A stretch of 64,000 nucleotides of DNA from Membranipora membranacea. Taxonomy: Eukaryota > Bryozoa > Gymnolaemata > Cheilostomatida > Membraniporidae. The number at the start of each line of letters is the position of its first letter. Position 1 is the first letter of the stretch. The stretch lies in NCBI GenBank assembly GCA_914767715.1, contig OU612066.1, forward strand, positions 21,304,283 to 21,368,282, in the 5' to 3' direction. Shown piece by piece: positions 11,093 to 22,168 of the stretch. A program made the translations under genes and the position numbers. The notes under the pieces were generated by a model. The model was not told the DNA's origin. It worked only from the letters and a program-made list of their open reading frames with translations, and searched no databases.

Positions 11093-12878
11093 TTGCGCAC
11101 TTATCAATCTTTGTCAGGGGTGTATTTTTATTTTGTTTGGTTTATTGCGAATTCATGGTGCAATGGACTGCTTTTGCCGTAACACTACCGAAAAATTATC
11201 TTCCTAACAATTTTTAAATAATGAATAGGATAAATGAGAGGATTTTCAGCAGAGATTGGATTACGCTAAAAACACTTAGTAAAAGACCCTAACATCGAAA
11301 CTTAGACAAACATGACTGTGACCTAGACCTAGAGTGTTTTATCCTATATCCCAACCATTCTTTACAGACCAAGGCGAAGTCTGGTTCTTACTAAAAAAGC
11401 AAATTGGAACTTCTTTACCGAAAGAAATTGTCCAAACCCACTGTAGAAATCCAGTTTGTAGCTCAGCACTGAACAGTAGAAGGATGACAAGACAGGCAGA
11501 AGTGTTTAAGTACTCTTGACCTTAATTTCCCAGAATTCTTCCCCAATCACCAAAACACTGTATAAGAGTGAGCAATCCACCACATTATTGCTTTTTGAGC
11601 AAATACATTTTGTTTCTATACTTCCTCTAGGCTCTAACCACAAGCTCATGTCTCTAAAAGAGCTCTCAGCTGAGGTGAAGAGATTACTGGAGCCTAAGAA
11701 GAAGGAATGTGAGGAGTTGTTTGATAGATGGTCAGCTGTGATGAAGGAGGCAGCGATCACTCTGTCTAACTGGGATACAGAAACTGAGGAAGGAGTCAAA
11801 ATTATTGATGACACTGAGGAGAAACAGGTTGGGTGACCACTGTCATATTAAGGAAATAATACAGACTGATTATTTCTTGATTCAACATAAGTAGGTATTG
11901 CAAGAGAATACAAAATGTTATAGATGAATTGATAAGGTAGCAAAGTTTTACCAACTAATTCAACTGAGTTACGCTTCAGGATATTTTATAGCTCAAACTT
12001 CAAAGTTGAAAAGCATCGAGGCATATAAACTGAATTGGCTTGACCATGGACTTTATCAGCTCTCAGTTCCTTTGGGGCTTAAATACACATAATCTCAGTT
12101 TTAGTGAAGTTCTGTGGTCAACAAAATAGGCTGTGAACCTCATTAGTTTGTGTTTATATTTATAGATAAAAGCTATCAGAGAGAAATATGGAAAATTGAA
12201 GGAGGAGTATATCACAAACAGGAGCAGCACTAAAGATAAGCTAACAGAATATATAGAGAAGGATGCTGGACTAAAACTCACTGAATTTCATGAGCAGATC
12301 AAGATTTTCCGGTCGGATGTATCCAGACTAAACTGTGTAAGTGATTTAAATTTTCAGGTTGCGGAACAGTCACTAATAAAGCCAAATGACGTTAGGTCAT
12401 TACTTAAAGTGTCAGTCCTATTAAATTAGTGGATATATAACCCCAGTAAATCGAATATTGTGAGTTCATAGGGCAAATAAAAATCATGAAAAAATAAAAA
12501 TTGTGGAAAATAGCCTTTTAGTGTTTTTAAATATTTTATCAAGGATCATAATAGACCATAGTGATCAGGTGGAGGCAATAAATCACTATGAACCACTATG
12601 ATCCCAATTTTCAGACTTTGCAACGGTTTTACTGCAATAAGGTTCACCGGCTGTTTTATTTCATATGCCCTAATGACCTTTCAGCCTGAGATCTTGAAAA
12701 CCATACCAAATATGGCCTAGTAGGACTGTCACTTTAACTTCCTAGTAAAAGACTGATTTGAATCTGTCAGTTAGCTTCTGTGACATTAGACTACGAATAT
12801 TTAATTGCTAGTCTTAGAAAGGAGTATATAATTGTTTCGAATCATTGGTGACACTGCAACTGATAAGTAATGCTTCAG

Positions 12879-12911
12879 AGTTGTCCCCTCATTGTTATTG
12901 AGGAGGTATCT
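12879..12911. repeat. Hairpin of the AGTTGTCC family
   Basis: AGTTGTCCCCTCA is followed after about 7 nt by TGAGGAGGTATCT, an imperfect stem-loop in TRIM A intron 5. It is also in copy B near 48913. Confidence 0.5.
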
Positions 12912-13958
12912 TCCATACAGTCGCACAAATTAATATGCAGATCATGGTCTCTTGATTCCACCAAATGGGAATCTTGCATATGAGTATTCAAATATCAGAG
13001 TTATTAATTGAGAAAGTAATATCTGCTATAAGCATATATATTTCTTCCCTTTCTAATCTGACAGGTTGACTTGCTGCGAACAAAGAAGGAATTGGAATCT
13101 AAATTTAGAAATATGGCTGATGATGGATTTCATGGTCTGGTGGTAGAAAACCAACAAACGATCAAAACCATTGGTAAATAAATAATTTTATAACAGTTTA
13201 CCCATCATGTGACCTGTATCGTTCATACAACGTTATCACTGTGTGTTAATATACTATCCTAACAGAGAATAGGATAAATTCTGGTAAAAGGAAGGCTCAT
13301 GACACAAATATTTACTTGGATAAGTGATGATAGTCTTATATTGCTAGATTTGTTTAAACTCTCTCGGATACACACAATTGGTGAAAGATATAATATAACT
13401 TTGTTTCAGATTCTGACACCACAGAGATTAACGCTGCTCTGGTACCAACAGTCCACTTTGTGATCGGTGATGACCTCATGAGAAGTAGAAAACCTCCAAC
13501 ATCAATACGGCTGGTGAAGCGGCTGACATTAAATAACCGTTGTTACACATCATGTAGTTATAAAGGTGTGACTTATGTAGGTCTCCTCAGCGGCTCAATC
13601 AACAGAATAGATGGAGCTGGTAACCATACAGCAGACTTTATCAACCTACCCAAATGTACCATCACCATAAGAGCTCATCAGGATCGACTCTACATTCTCA
13701 TGTACGGACAGCCTTACAAGATCTATGTGTACGATTTAAATGGTCAACAGATCACATCCTGGGATCACACTGACCGCAATGGTGCCTGTTGACAGATGAT
13801 TTTTTCATAAGACTGGCTACTGCCCATACATAGCTCAACGTTCTCTGTAGTGGCTGAAAGGTGGTGTATACTCTCTAATCTAACGCTTTATGAGATGGTC
13901 TAATGCAAGGGATAAATAAGAACCTTTATAATAAAATGGAAATGCTTTGTGCAGTTAT

Positions 13959-13993
13959 GAGTTGTCCTCTCAATGATAATTTTGTGACAACTC
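13959..13993. repeat. Hairpin of the AGTTGTCC family
   Basis: GAGTTGTC (13959-13966) and GACAACTC (13986-13993) form a perfect 8-bp stem just downstream of the TRIM A stop. Copy B has the same stem near 50003-50037. Confidence 0.5.
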
Positions 13994-14441
13994 CTATACA
14001 GGAAATGTATGATCGGCCATTTTGGATAATGCAGACAACAGCCACTTGATTTCACCTCCCTAAGTAGTATTATTTAGTAGTAGTAGTTTTTATTTAGCGT
14101 AGGCCTAATGATTATTGAAATAATACTATTATACTTACTCAATTACTATAGTTAGACTTCAGTGTACATGATTGCATACCCTCACTGCAGGGAACCCTTG
14201 GACTTGGCTGACCCAATGAACTCCGCATAAAGCTTGCAAGGCCGGAGCTGCAGCAGTTGACCGTTGGTGGCAGCGTCCTCCTGTATAGAGTTATAACCAT
14301 AGTGTGTTTTGTCCATGGTTATAACATACAGTAGGGTTCTTTCATCTGCATGCACCATGGTGTTGTACATACAGAAGACATCCATTATTTTAAGTCATGA
14401 TCCGAAGGGACTATGTGATCAGTAAAAGTCGAAATGACTTT

Positions 14442-14520
14442 TGGTTCTGGATGAGATTCGAACCCACACCCGGTTGGTCAACGGGCAGACGCACTTTCCG
14501 CTGAGCCAAACTGACTGATT
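14442..14520 (-). mobile_element. tRNA-like SINE head, minus strand
   Basis: Read on the minus strand there is an A-box TGGCTCAGCGG (14498-14508) and a B-box GGTTCGAATCT (14454-14464), spaced as in a tRNA. The T-arm pairs with two G-T wobbles; the acceptor arms do not pair, so it is a tRNA-derived repeat or dead tRNA. Block B lacks it. Confidence 0.45.
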
Positions 14521-14874
14521 CCGCCTATTTTAAAACACTCCAATAATGCAAGACCATAAAACACTACTTTGTAAAAATCAGTAGAATTACTCTGACTCTA
14601 TACATGATCAAAAGGTGCCTCAAATCTTCATACTGATGGCGTAATGCATCCTAGGAAATATCACCTTCTGGAATGACCAGCAAGGTAGCATAAACTGAAC
14701 TGGCAATATATGGCAATTTGGCAGTGACATATTTTTCTTAACCAACAGTCCGGCAAGCAATGACTCTAGTATCTAGGTTGACAGAGGACTGAAGCTATCG
14801 AGATTAACTTCATTACAGGCCCTCGTAGTTCACCGAAAATAACCTCCATCTGAACTTTATATTTATTTATCCAG

Positions 14875-17495
14875 GTTTCCAAGCCAGGTCCAGTGACTTA
14901 CTATCAATATAGCTCATGCTTCAACTACACCCTGACTGCTAAGATGGCTCCTAACTGGAATATAGTTGGTGATTATCTTGTCCGTGGCAGAGAATTTCTT
15001 ACCGACCCAATGAAGAAAAGTATGTTGAAAGTTGATATCAACTTTACTCCTGGAAAGTTCACAAGAACTCTATCACCTCTCTCAATGACTATTCCAGCTA
15101 TATCGGTGAGAGTTTAAATATATTTTCCAAATCGATTGCACTTTGGCTTCAGTAATTACAACAAATTTGCTGCCTCCCTTATTTGACCTTTGCCAGGCTA
15201 GTTGAATACTAATGATATTGTATATCTTAATTGTAGCTAGAAGATTCGGACATAAGTCTTCATACAATACAGGCATTTGAGAGTGATGAACATGTTGTAA
15301 TTCCACAGCAGGCTATTGGCAGCAAGTGGTGCCACTTTTACCAAGGTATGGAGATTTTACAAATAGATGCACAATGTTGATCATTTCATTGCAATCACGT
15401 ACTAAGTTACCATCATAACCGGTCAAGTCCCTGAAAACAAACCATATTATAATCCGCATATAAATGACGTTTGGCCAAGGAGAGGATAACTCTCGTCTGC
15501 ATTTATCAGCAAAACATACAACACAACAAGGAGCTTACTCCTTGAATGAACAAAACTCAAAAAGCCTAAAACCAATCATTTTTGTTCTGGTGCAATGTAT
15601 TTATCTGTATTTGAATAACTCAATGTGAGTTCAGATATTCATTCTCATGTTATCTGTGGTTGAACCTTTCTTTTAGCAATAAGAAAGGTCAGGTGTTTTG
15701 TATAAGTCATACTCTACCCACTTCTGGTGATGGCAGATTTTAATCTTACAAAGATATGAAGAGATATTGGAAGAATACGTACGGATACAGATTACCTGAC
15801 TCTGATGAGAACTTGCTCTACTATCAAATCAACTTCAAACTCATCGGAAGCAAATTGTTCACGTATCCTTATGATGACCACTAATTTAACTGGAATTCAC
15901 ATTGACAGTGTTTTCAGTGGGTTTCAACGGGGCAAGTGGAAGCGGCTGATTTGAAAAGCTTTTAAGCAGATTTCAATATAGTTCTAGATTTTCGCTCGTT
16001 GATGTGCTTTTGTCTCCCTGGCCATCAAGTTTGATCCAGTTTGCCTGAATTCCAGTTGCTCCCCTTCCCGTGGTCACGCCAGCATGACTAGTGGAGGGGA
16101 GCAACTCCTACTGCAGGCAAATGGACCTAAATTTGTCTACACTGGCCTCTGTAAACAGCTGATAGGAGATATACCTTTCCTTGTTTGTTGAATGTACCAA
16201 ACGAATATGTTGAATGTCTGCTACGGTAGGATACTTATAGAACAGGAGTTCCTTCCTTCCAAATATGATTCAAAACATTGCTATATTTTATTATATTACG
16301 TTGTTTTCCTTAGCTTTGTTGAGACAGATATCCCTCAGTTTGTATGAGACAGTCAGGTTATATCAGTCAGATAAAGGACAGACAGGCCCTGTGTGATACC
16401 TTCATCTCTGATATACGTACTCTGATGAAGTCTGTATGTGGTGTGAAGATATCTTTATCCCTTAATGCCCACAAGGCTACTCAACAGCTGTATACCACCA
16501 TACCGACAAACCATTCAGTGAGTTGCTTTTGTTGGGCTGAATTATGTTGGAAGAATTTATTTTTGTACCGTTTTTACCAGACCTAGTCAATGTTATAAAA
16601 TACACTCCATCGTGTAATGTAAGCTTAAAATGATATTATTTTTATTGTGGTTAAGAACACAAAATTCCACTGTTTAATTGATCCCCTTCACTGATGGCCG
16701 GAATTCAATGCACTCCCTCTCCATTCATTGGTCTTTTGCATATTTGGTTTGGGCTGATGCTTTATCTCTTCCCTAAATTTGGTGAGAAGTTGAAAATACA
16801 AAAAAACTCCACGGTGATCTGATCTTGTGTTTTGTTATGTCAAATTGACACTGTCTTAAAAACGTTGAGATTGAAAGCACAAAATCCCAAAAGAGCCCTC
16901 GTAGCAGTCACATAACTCTATCCTCTTCTGTTCTAGTTACCCAGTAGACCTAACACTGTTCCAGTTGTCTGTAAGACCAGCAATTCATCAGACGCTATAC
17001 TCAAGCAGGATAAGCAATCAGCCGAGGCTAAAAAAGAGCAGACAACTTCTACTACAAGTGACTCGCTCAATCTGACTAAAGAAACCGTTGTTACTTTACC
17101 AGATGATGAAATCAAAGGTGACTTGCTTAATTCACCATTTTTTAGTAGTGCCTTGTTTTTTCTACATGCCTGCTGCTACTTCCATTTATCTGGGAATTTA
17201 TACTTGTACGGCTTTTTTACTGATACGAAGTTGATGCTGATAGTATTCTCATTGTAGTTTATGTAATTTCAAGGGTCAAAATTAGGCTCTTCAGGACCAA
17301 CAAAGATGAAGCCTCAAATCCCATCATTCCTGATGAAGCAGAGGTTGAAGAGTAAGACGTTCACCAATGACCTCTCTGTGACCTCTGCTGTCAGCACTGC
17401 TTCTACTAATCATCAACTAGGAGGGATAAATCTCAGATTTGCAGATAAACTCTCAACTAAGAATCCTGTCACTCCGCTGTATATGAAAAATAACA
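14875..17495 (+). pseudogene. C18orf63-like (DUF4708) gene, copy A, broken
   Basis: The translated exons resemble animal C18orf63, a protein of unknown function with a DUF4708 domain. Exons are 14875-15105, 15237-15345, 15677-15862, 16328-16517, 16937-17117 and 17295-17495. Family-like stretches are YTLTAKMAPNWNIVG, GSKWCHFYQ, YWKNTYGYRLP, INFKLIGSKLFTYP and VCGVKISLS. The later exons are Ser/Thr-rich and look disordered. The third exon carries a TAA about 61 nt from its start (AAA in copy B). Its conserved frame also does not match the phase left by the previous exon. The N-terminal exons and the last exon (present in B at 52954) are missing. Family assignment rests on my memory of the human protein and is fairly strong; the gene is probably dead. 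Confidence 0.65.
16030..16131. repeat. Foldback element with long imperfect arms
   Basis: TTTGCCTG..CAGTTGCTCCCC on the left faces GGGGAGCAACT..CAGGCAAA on the right, about 100 bp overall, in a DUF4708 intron. The block B copy (about 51470-51550) has lost part of the right arm. The inner stem is related to the AGTTGTCC hairpins. Confidence 0.55.
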
Positions 17496-17796
17496 GTAAG
17501 TAGAAGTTTGGTAGTGCGTTTCCACTTAATTACACATAAACCTTACTGTGGAGAAACCCATCGAACCCTACTGTACATTTCTCCCTACAGTCGATTGATC
17601 TAGGGCTACATGTTACACACTGGTTGCTGATACCGATCTTGATTTAGGTTTGAAACTTCTGACTCCTTTCACAAAACTTGGCACTGAAATTGGTCATCAC
17701 GTCCTCCATCAACATGAGTGAGGTCAGAAACCTATTGCAGCAAGAAAAGGAAATATTGCTGTTTAAAACAAATTTGGGAAGCGGCTCATTTTGTAT

Positions 17797-18481
17797 GGGG
17801 CACGTTGAGCCACTCTGTTATGGTCATCTCTTTGCTGGTAATAACTTTTTAACTCATCGCAACCATAAGAAATAAAGTAAAGCAACCAAATTATTGCAAC
17901 AGCCCATTTTTTTCACTCAATTGAACTATAAAATATAATTCGCAACACAACATAAATTTCTGAAATATTTGCGGTACAGGAAAACTTGCACACGGCAAAC
18001 TTGATGATAAGTGTAGGGAAAACTGAACTCAGAGTTATTGCTAATTTCATTTAAGAAACATCAATTCCAATGTTTTCGTTTTTGTGTATGTAAGTGTTGT
18101 CGAACATGTCATAGTGCGGTGCATGGCTCAACGTGCCTTAACAGCCTGGTTTTCACTTTCAACTCGAGTAAAACAAAATCTTTCCATCAGAGATAAGTTT
18201 AGATTATGTGAAATTGAGACTAAATATGCTGTTATCACATGATAAAAGTTGCAACTTCTCAGTCACGCCTTGCTAGGAATAGATGACATTCCCGTCGATT
18301 AGCGCATTATTTACTTTTTACACTTAAAACGATGAAAAACTAAATAACTATCTTCCCTTAGTAGCTATCTTTCTTTTTGTCTGCTCAAAAAGGATGCCTT
18401 TGGTCTCATGACCTCTGATGGAGGGGAAAACTCAAAACATAAAATGATATTTGAAAAAAGTGGGGTGGATCAACGTGCCCC
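17797..18481. mobile_element. Inverted-repeat DNA element, 685 bp
   Basis: The left end GGGGCACGTTGAGCCAC and the reverse complement of the right end, GGGGCACGTTGATCCAC, match at 16 of 17 positions. The flanks share only AT, too short to fix a target duplication. Further copies of GGCTCAACGTGCC are at about 18125 and directly after the right end. There is no transposase, so it is non-autonomous. It replaces the end of DUF4708 and almost all of gene X in block A. Confidence 0.6.
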
Positions 18482-18549
18482 ATGGCTCAACGTGCCCTGC
18501 CTTCCCCTAACAGTAATGTGATAATTGAGATCCTCCAATGAAGACTTAC

Positions 18550-18660
18550 CTTTCTTGTGATCATCATCGATATCACTCCACAACCTCAGGCTAACTACCT
18601 CACTACTACAATGATTGAAATATATGATATGGGATTTAACTCTCACTAATAGAGTCACCT
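18550..18660 (-). pseudogene. Gene X remnant, first exon only (copy A)
   Basis: This minus-strand stretch encodes LRLWSDIDDDHKK and ends at a good donor, matching the first exon of gene X in blocks C (32592) and B (57646). The later exons are absent from block A; the adjacent 685-bp element and a deletion account for the loss. The upstream conserved region is retained. Confidence 0.5.
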
Positions 18661-18689
18661 AGTAGTATCACTACTACTTGATTACTTTC

Positions 18690-18830
18690 TCATTGTGTCA
18701 TTGTGCACTCAGAAGGCAGCGATTGCAACATCTTTTGTAGCGTAACGCTGCTGATGACACATCATCTTTGGGAAAAACCTGATGGACTTTTATGGAGTTC
18801 ACAGTCATGGCCTAGGTCATTTTTTGATAT
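18690..18830 (-). promoter_or_regulatory. Conserved upstream region of gene X (copy A)
   Basis: This block is nearly identical at three places: here, 32790-32930 and 57825-57965, always just upstream of gene X exon 1. It includes GCTGATGACACATCATC, containing a short dyad, and GCAGCGGTTGCATCA-like sequence. Conservation beyond the surrounding DNA suggests a promoter, but I see no TATA box. Confidence 0.35.
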
Positions 18831-21436
18831 GTGATGAATAATCTAAATATTTATATAGCTTTCCCCTAGCCCAAACGAATTCAGCCAAATCCAAAATATA
18901 ATGAATTATTCATGCCCACAGCCAAAGAGTTAATAATCTTGCCTACTATAAATTTAATAACAGCAGTAATGAGAATAATAAGTATAACTTACATGGCAGT
19001 TCTGTACATTTCTTCTTGTTGATAATATTGGTTATAGGAAGACATGTTCACGTAGATAACACTTGTTTTCTATAGAATTTTACAGAGAATCACAGAAACA
19101 CAGCTAGTTCAGTCGGTTGCTTATTTCTGATTGTTACGCTCAACATTCAGTCATCATTGTGCTAAGAGTTGTGTCATGGCGTGCCTCCTTCAATTGTTGG
19201 AATATTTTTCAATCGAAATATTCGTTTCTGATCGTTAGTTGTCTTCTCGCAATTATTAGAATGGTGATAATTAAATCTGCCGAAAAATTTCAATTCATGG
19301 TGAAATTATAGCAGTTTATTGTGATGATGTTCACATCCCTTTTCTAAATGCTTACAATTTTTCACATGCTCCCATATGGGGTTTTCACATGAACATGATA
19401 CATGTATCAATGACTGCTTGCTCCTTTCATATTATTCCGGCATCATGACTAGCAAGACCCGGGGAATAGCTCGTGTTAGCTCAAAGTTGATTCAAAATTC
19501 GGTCGCGCCGCTTAATAATATGCCATAATTAGCCATAATTATTTTCTTACGTATTGTGAGAAGACAATCCTTGTTTGTGCGGAATAAACATTACATAACA
19601 TTGATAGACCAGGGTGTCCTACCCTCCCTGGATAGACCAACCTTCAACATTAGCTCATGATATCAGATAGTTTTGTTACCTTTCTCAAACCTTCACCATT
19701 CATCAGTCTACTGCATGCCTGTCATTTTTATTTTCGGGTACATTTCACATTGCACTCAAATCCCACAGTTAGTTTTGAGATCGAGGATGCTGGGCTGGTT
19801 CCTATATTCTAGTTTAATTTTGTTGGTATAACTTCATCATGAAGATTAAAGAGATCAAGATAACGCTGTAATACTCCAGGCGAGCTGTATGCTGAGACTA
19901 ATTATTCTCACTTAATATGTAAATGATATCAACAATATAAAATCTCAGTACATTATACACATAACAATATGTGATCCTCTGACCCTATCCTCAGTTGTAA
20001 TCCCTTTTGACAAAGAAAACCATTGTTGTGTTCTCATTATAAAAAACTCTGCTTTGTTTTTCAGAATTACCGGACTGTGGCTAGGGATGTACTGTCAACA
20101 TCATAGTTGGAAGTACCTACCAACTGCGAAACATATACCCACTGGGGTATAATGAATGGTGAAGGGCCTGACTAAGCTAATCTACCGGTGGATATTCCTG
20201 ACCTGATATGTGAAGTCTCCTATTGATGATGGGAATGATGGATGAGTAATCAAAATACTGCAGATATTCAGCAAAGTGAAATATGTATGACCTCGTGGAC
20301 CAACACAGATAGAGTTAGTTTTCTCTTTTATTTTGAGACACGGTAGGAATGAGAGTTTCAGCATTTAGGTTCTTTTTCATTACGCGGGTTGGATTTCTGA
20401 TTGAGAATTAGGATTCGATTGCATGTTGCAATATTTGGAGAACAAGAAAGTTTTGCTTCAAGGATTTTGTTTTGAGGACCGGAACAAGTTGTAAAGCCTC
20501 AGTCAAAATTTCCATCCTTCGATATTTGAAATGATTTTTAATGTTTCAATTGTTATTGTAACATCACCAGATAATATTACGTTTGATTGCAATGCATGAT
20601 TGGAAGGAAGCAAAACTTTCCCTGGAACTTGATAAGTTACTGCGCTACGCAACAAGCCTCTGATTGAAGTGAGGAAAAGAGGCCTAACATTTAAATTGAT
20701 AGGGCAGTTAGTATTATCAGTGTGATTATCTCCATTGCTTGGAAATATCAACAGGATTCACTTTGGGAATTTAATTATTATCTGTTTAAAAGCAAGATCA
20801 TTAAAGAGGTATATTTATTATAATATGTGAATAAATCTGTGTCTTGTTTAAGATCACTATGGAGCTTCATGTTCAAATGCACAATCCCAAGTTCTTGACA
20901 CGCCTGGAACAAGTAGATCGACTTTGGCAATGGGCATTTCCTCCATTTGAGCAAGCCTTGTGAGCTTAGGAACAGCAGGAATTATATCTATGTTGTTATT
21001 TTTGGCTCTGTTAGCAATGATTGGTTCGATCTTATATCCATGACCTTATCTAGTTTTAAATGTGAAGGTTACTGGGTCAACAGGGTCAAATCTATTTAGA
21101 ATTATGATTGAGCTTATGTTAACAAGAGTTGTCTCCTTCTGTCTTGTAATAAGACGATCCTTGTTTAGGAAAATTTGAGCGGATATTTATAATGGTAACA
21201 AAGTTTATAAATTTGTTGGGAACAATGATTTCTCAGCCTTCTTAATAAGATATATTATCAAAATTAAATGATAAAGTACTTAAAATAATTCAACTCTACT
21301 TGTACATGTTTTATCATTGTCTGGCGAAGCATACCTTAGCTGATCTAGTTCAAATATCACTACCACTACCTACCACTGTCATATCAGCAATTGATAACGC
21401 TTGCAGGTTAATATTAATCGACCCAATGCATAGAAC
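18831..21436. other. Spacer between blocks A and C
   Basis: No gene is supported. Part of it (about 20040-20220) matches 58830-58980 in the B-D spacer, so the spacer was duplicated together with the genes. Several AGTTGTCTTCT-type hairpin fragments are present (about 19230, 19555, 21125). Confidence 0.5.
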
Positions 21437-21633
21437 TGTATGTTAGAGATTTCAAATTGCAACATAGATAACCACTCTTACAGTTTTGTTTCAGAGTATT
21501 AAGATAAGGCTTTCAACTTATTAAACAGCAGTCTGCAGTCACAGCTTGAACAAGGAAGTTAGTAACAAGCAGTGGAGATTTAGATATAACTACACTAAGA
21601 GAGTTTACAGGACATAACCTTCGAGAATATCAG
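21437..21633 (+). promoter_or_regulatory. Conserved leader of TRIM copy C
   Basis: Matches the leader blocks of the other three TRIM copies and ends in ATCAG followed by GTCAGT. It probably splices to an acceptor before 22133, about 35 bases upstream of the ATG at 22169. Confidence 0.45.
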
Positions 21634-22168
21634 GTCAGTAGTAGGTACATTAAATGTGTTAGACACTCTGACTCTGACTATTTCCTTGTGGTGTTGAAAT
21701 CCTATAGTTGTCCTTTATCACCGCTTACTATGACATTCTATTGTCAACCATCTATGATCCCAATTATAGCGGGTTATGAGCTAGTAACCATCCTATTTCT
21801 CTGGATGTTAGACTTGAATACACAGGTCATGCTCCCAGCCTTCTTTCGTAATGGAATTCGTTCATCGTTTCGGGAGGGGCAGGGAGAAAGAATGAACTAA
21901 AAAATTCTTCTTATTTCTGCTACCTTTCCTTGGAATCAGTGGTCAGGGTCTTTCTGTGGTTACAGTCTATAAAAAACATGGTGGATTGATTCACAGGTGG
22001 GTATAGATGGCAATGTGCACCTCCACCTGAGCAAACAAGCCCTCCCACAGAAGGTAAGATGGGGCCTCCACTGATCTTCTAGTTCTAGGTGCTATTATAA
22101 GCAATATGAAGTTGATCTTGACTCATGCTTTATAGATCCACCGAGTGGCACAACGTCACATAAGAGAA

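Larger units (their letters stand above)
9331..13792 (+). pseudogene. TRIM-type gene, copy A (start and RING lesions, short C-terminus)
   Basis: The family has RING, two B-boxes, a coiled coil and a propeller-like end, as in TRIM E3 ubiquitin ligases. Exons are 9331-9538, 9927-10086, 10788-10974, 11631-11827, 12166-12336, 13065-13173 and 13410-13792, with phases that all join. The start ATG used by copies B, C and D (before AVSVAE) is AAG here at 9366-9368. The last RING zinc ligand is Phe at 9534-9536 (CRVF in place of CRVC). B-box residues and the coiled coil are intact. The reading frame stops at 13790-13792 after DHTDRNGAC, whereas copy C continues for about 135 more residues. If translated at all it would need another start and would lack a normal RING. 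It may be a pseudogene or a reduced protein. Confidence 0.75.
13793..14874. other. Spacer between TRIM A and DUF4708 A
   Basis: No coding exon is recognised. The stretch matches block B up to about 14215 and then diverges completely; block B has an unrelated 520-bp segment with an inverted repeat instead. The first exons expected for a full DUF4708 protein (roughly the first 100 residues) are not visible here. A tRNA-like element is at 14442-14520. Confidence 0.5.
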
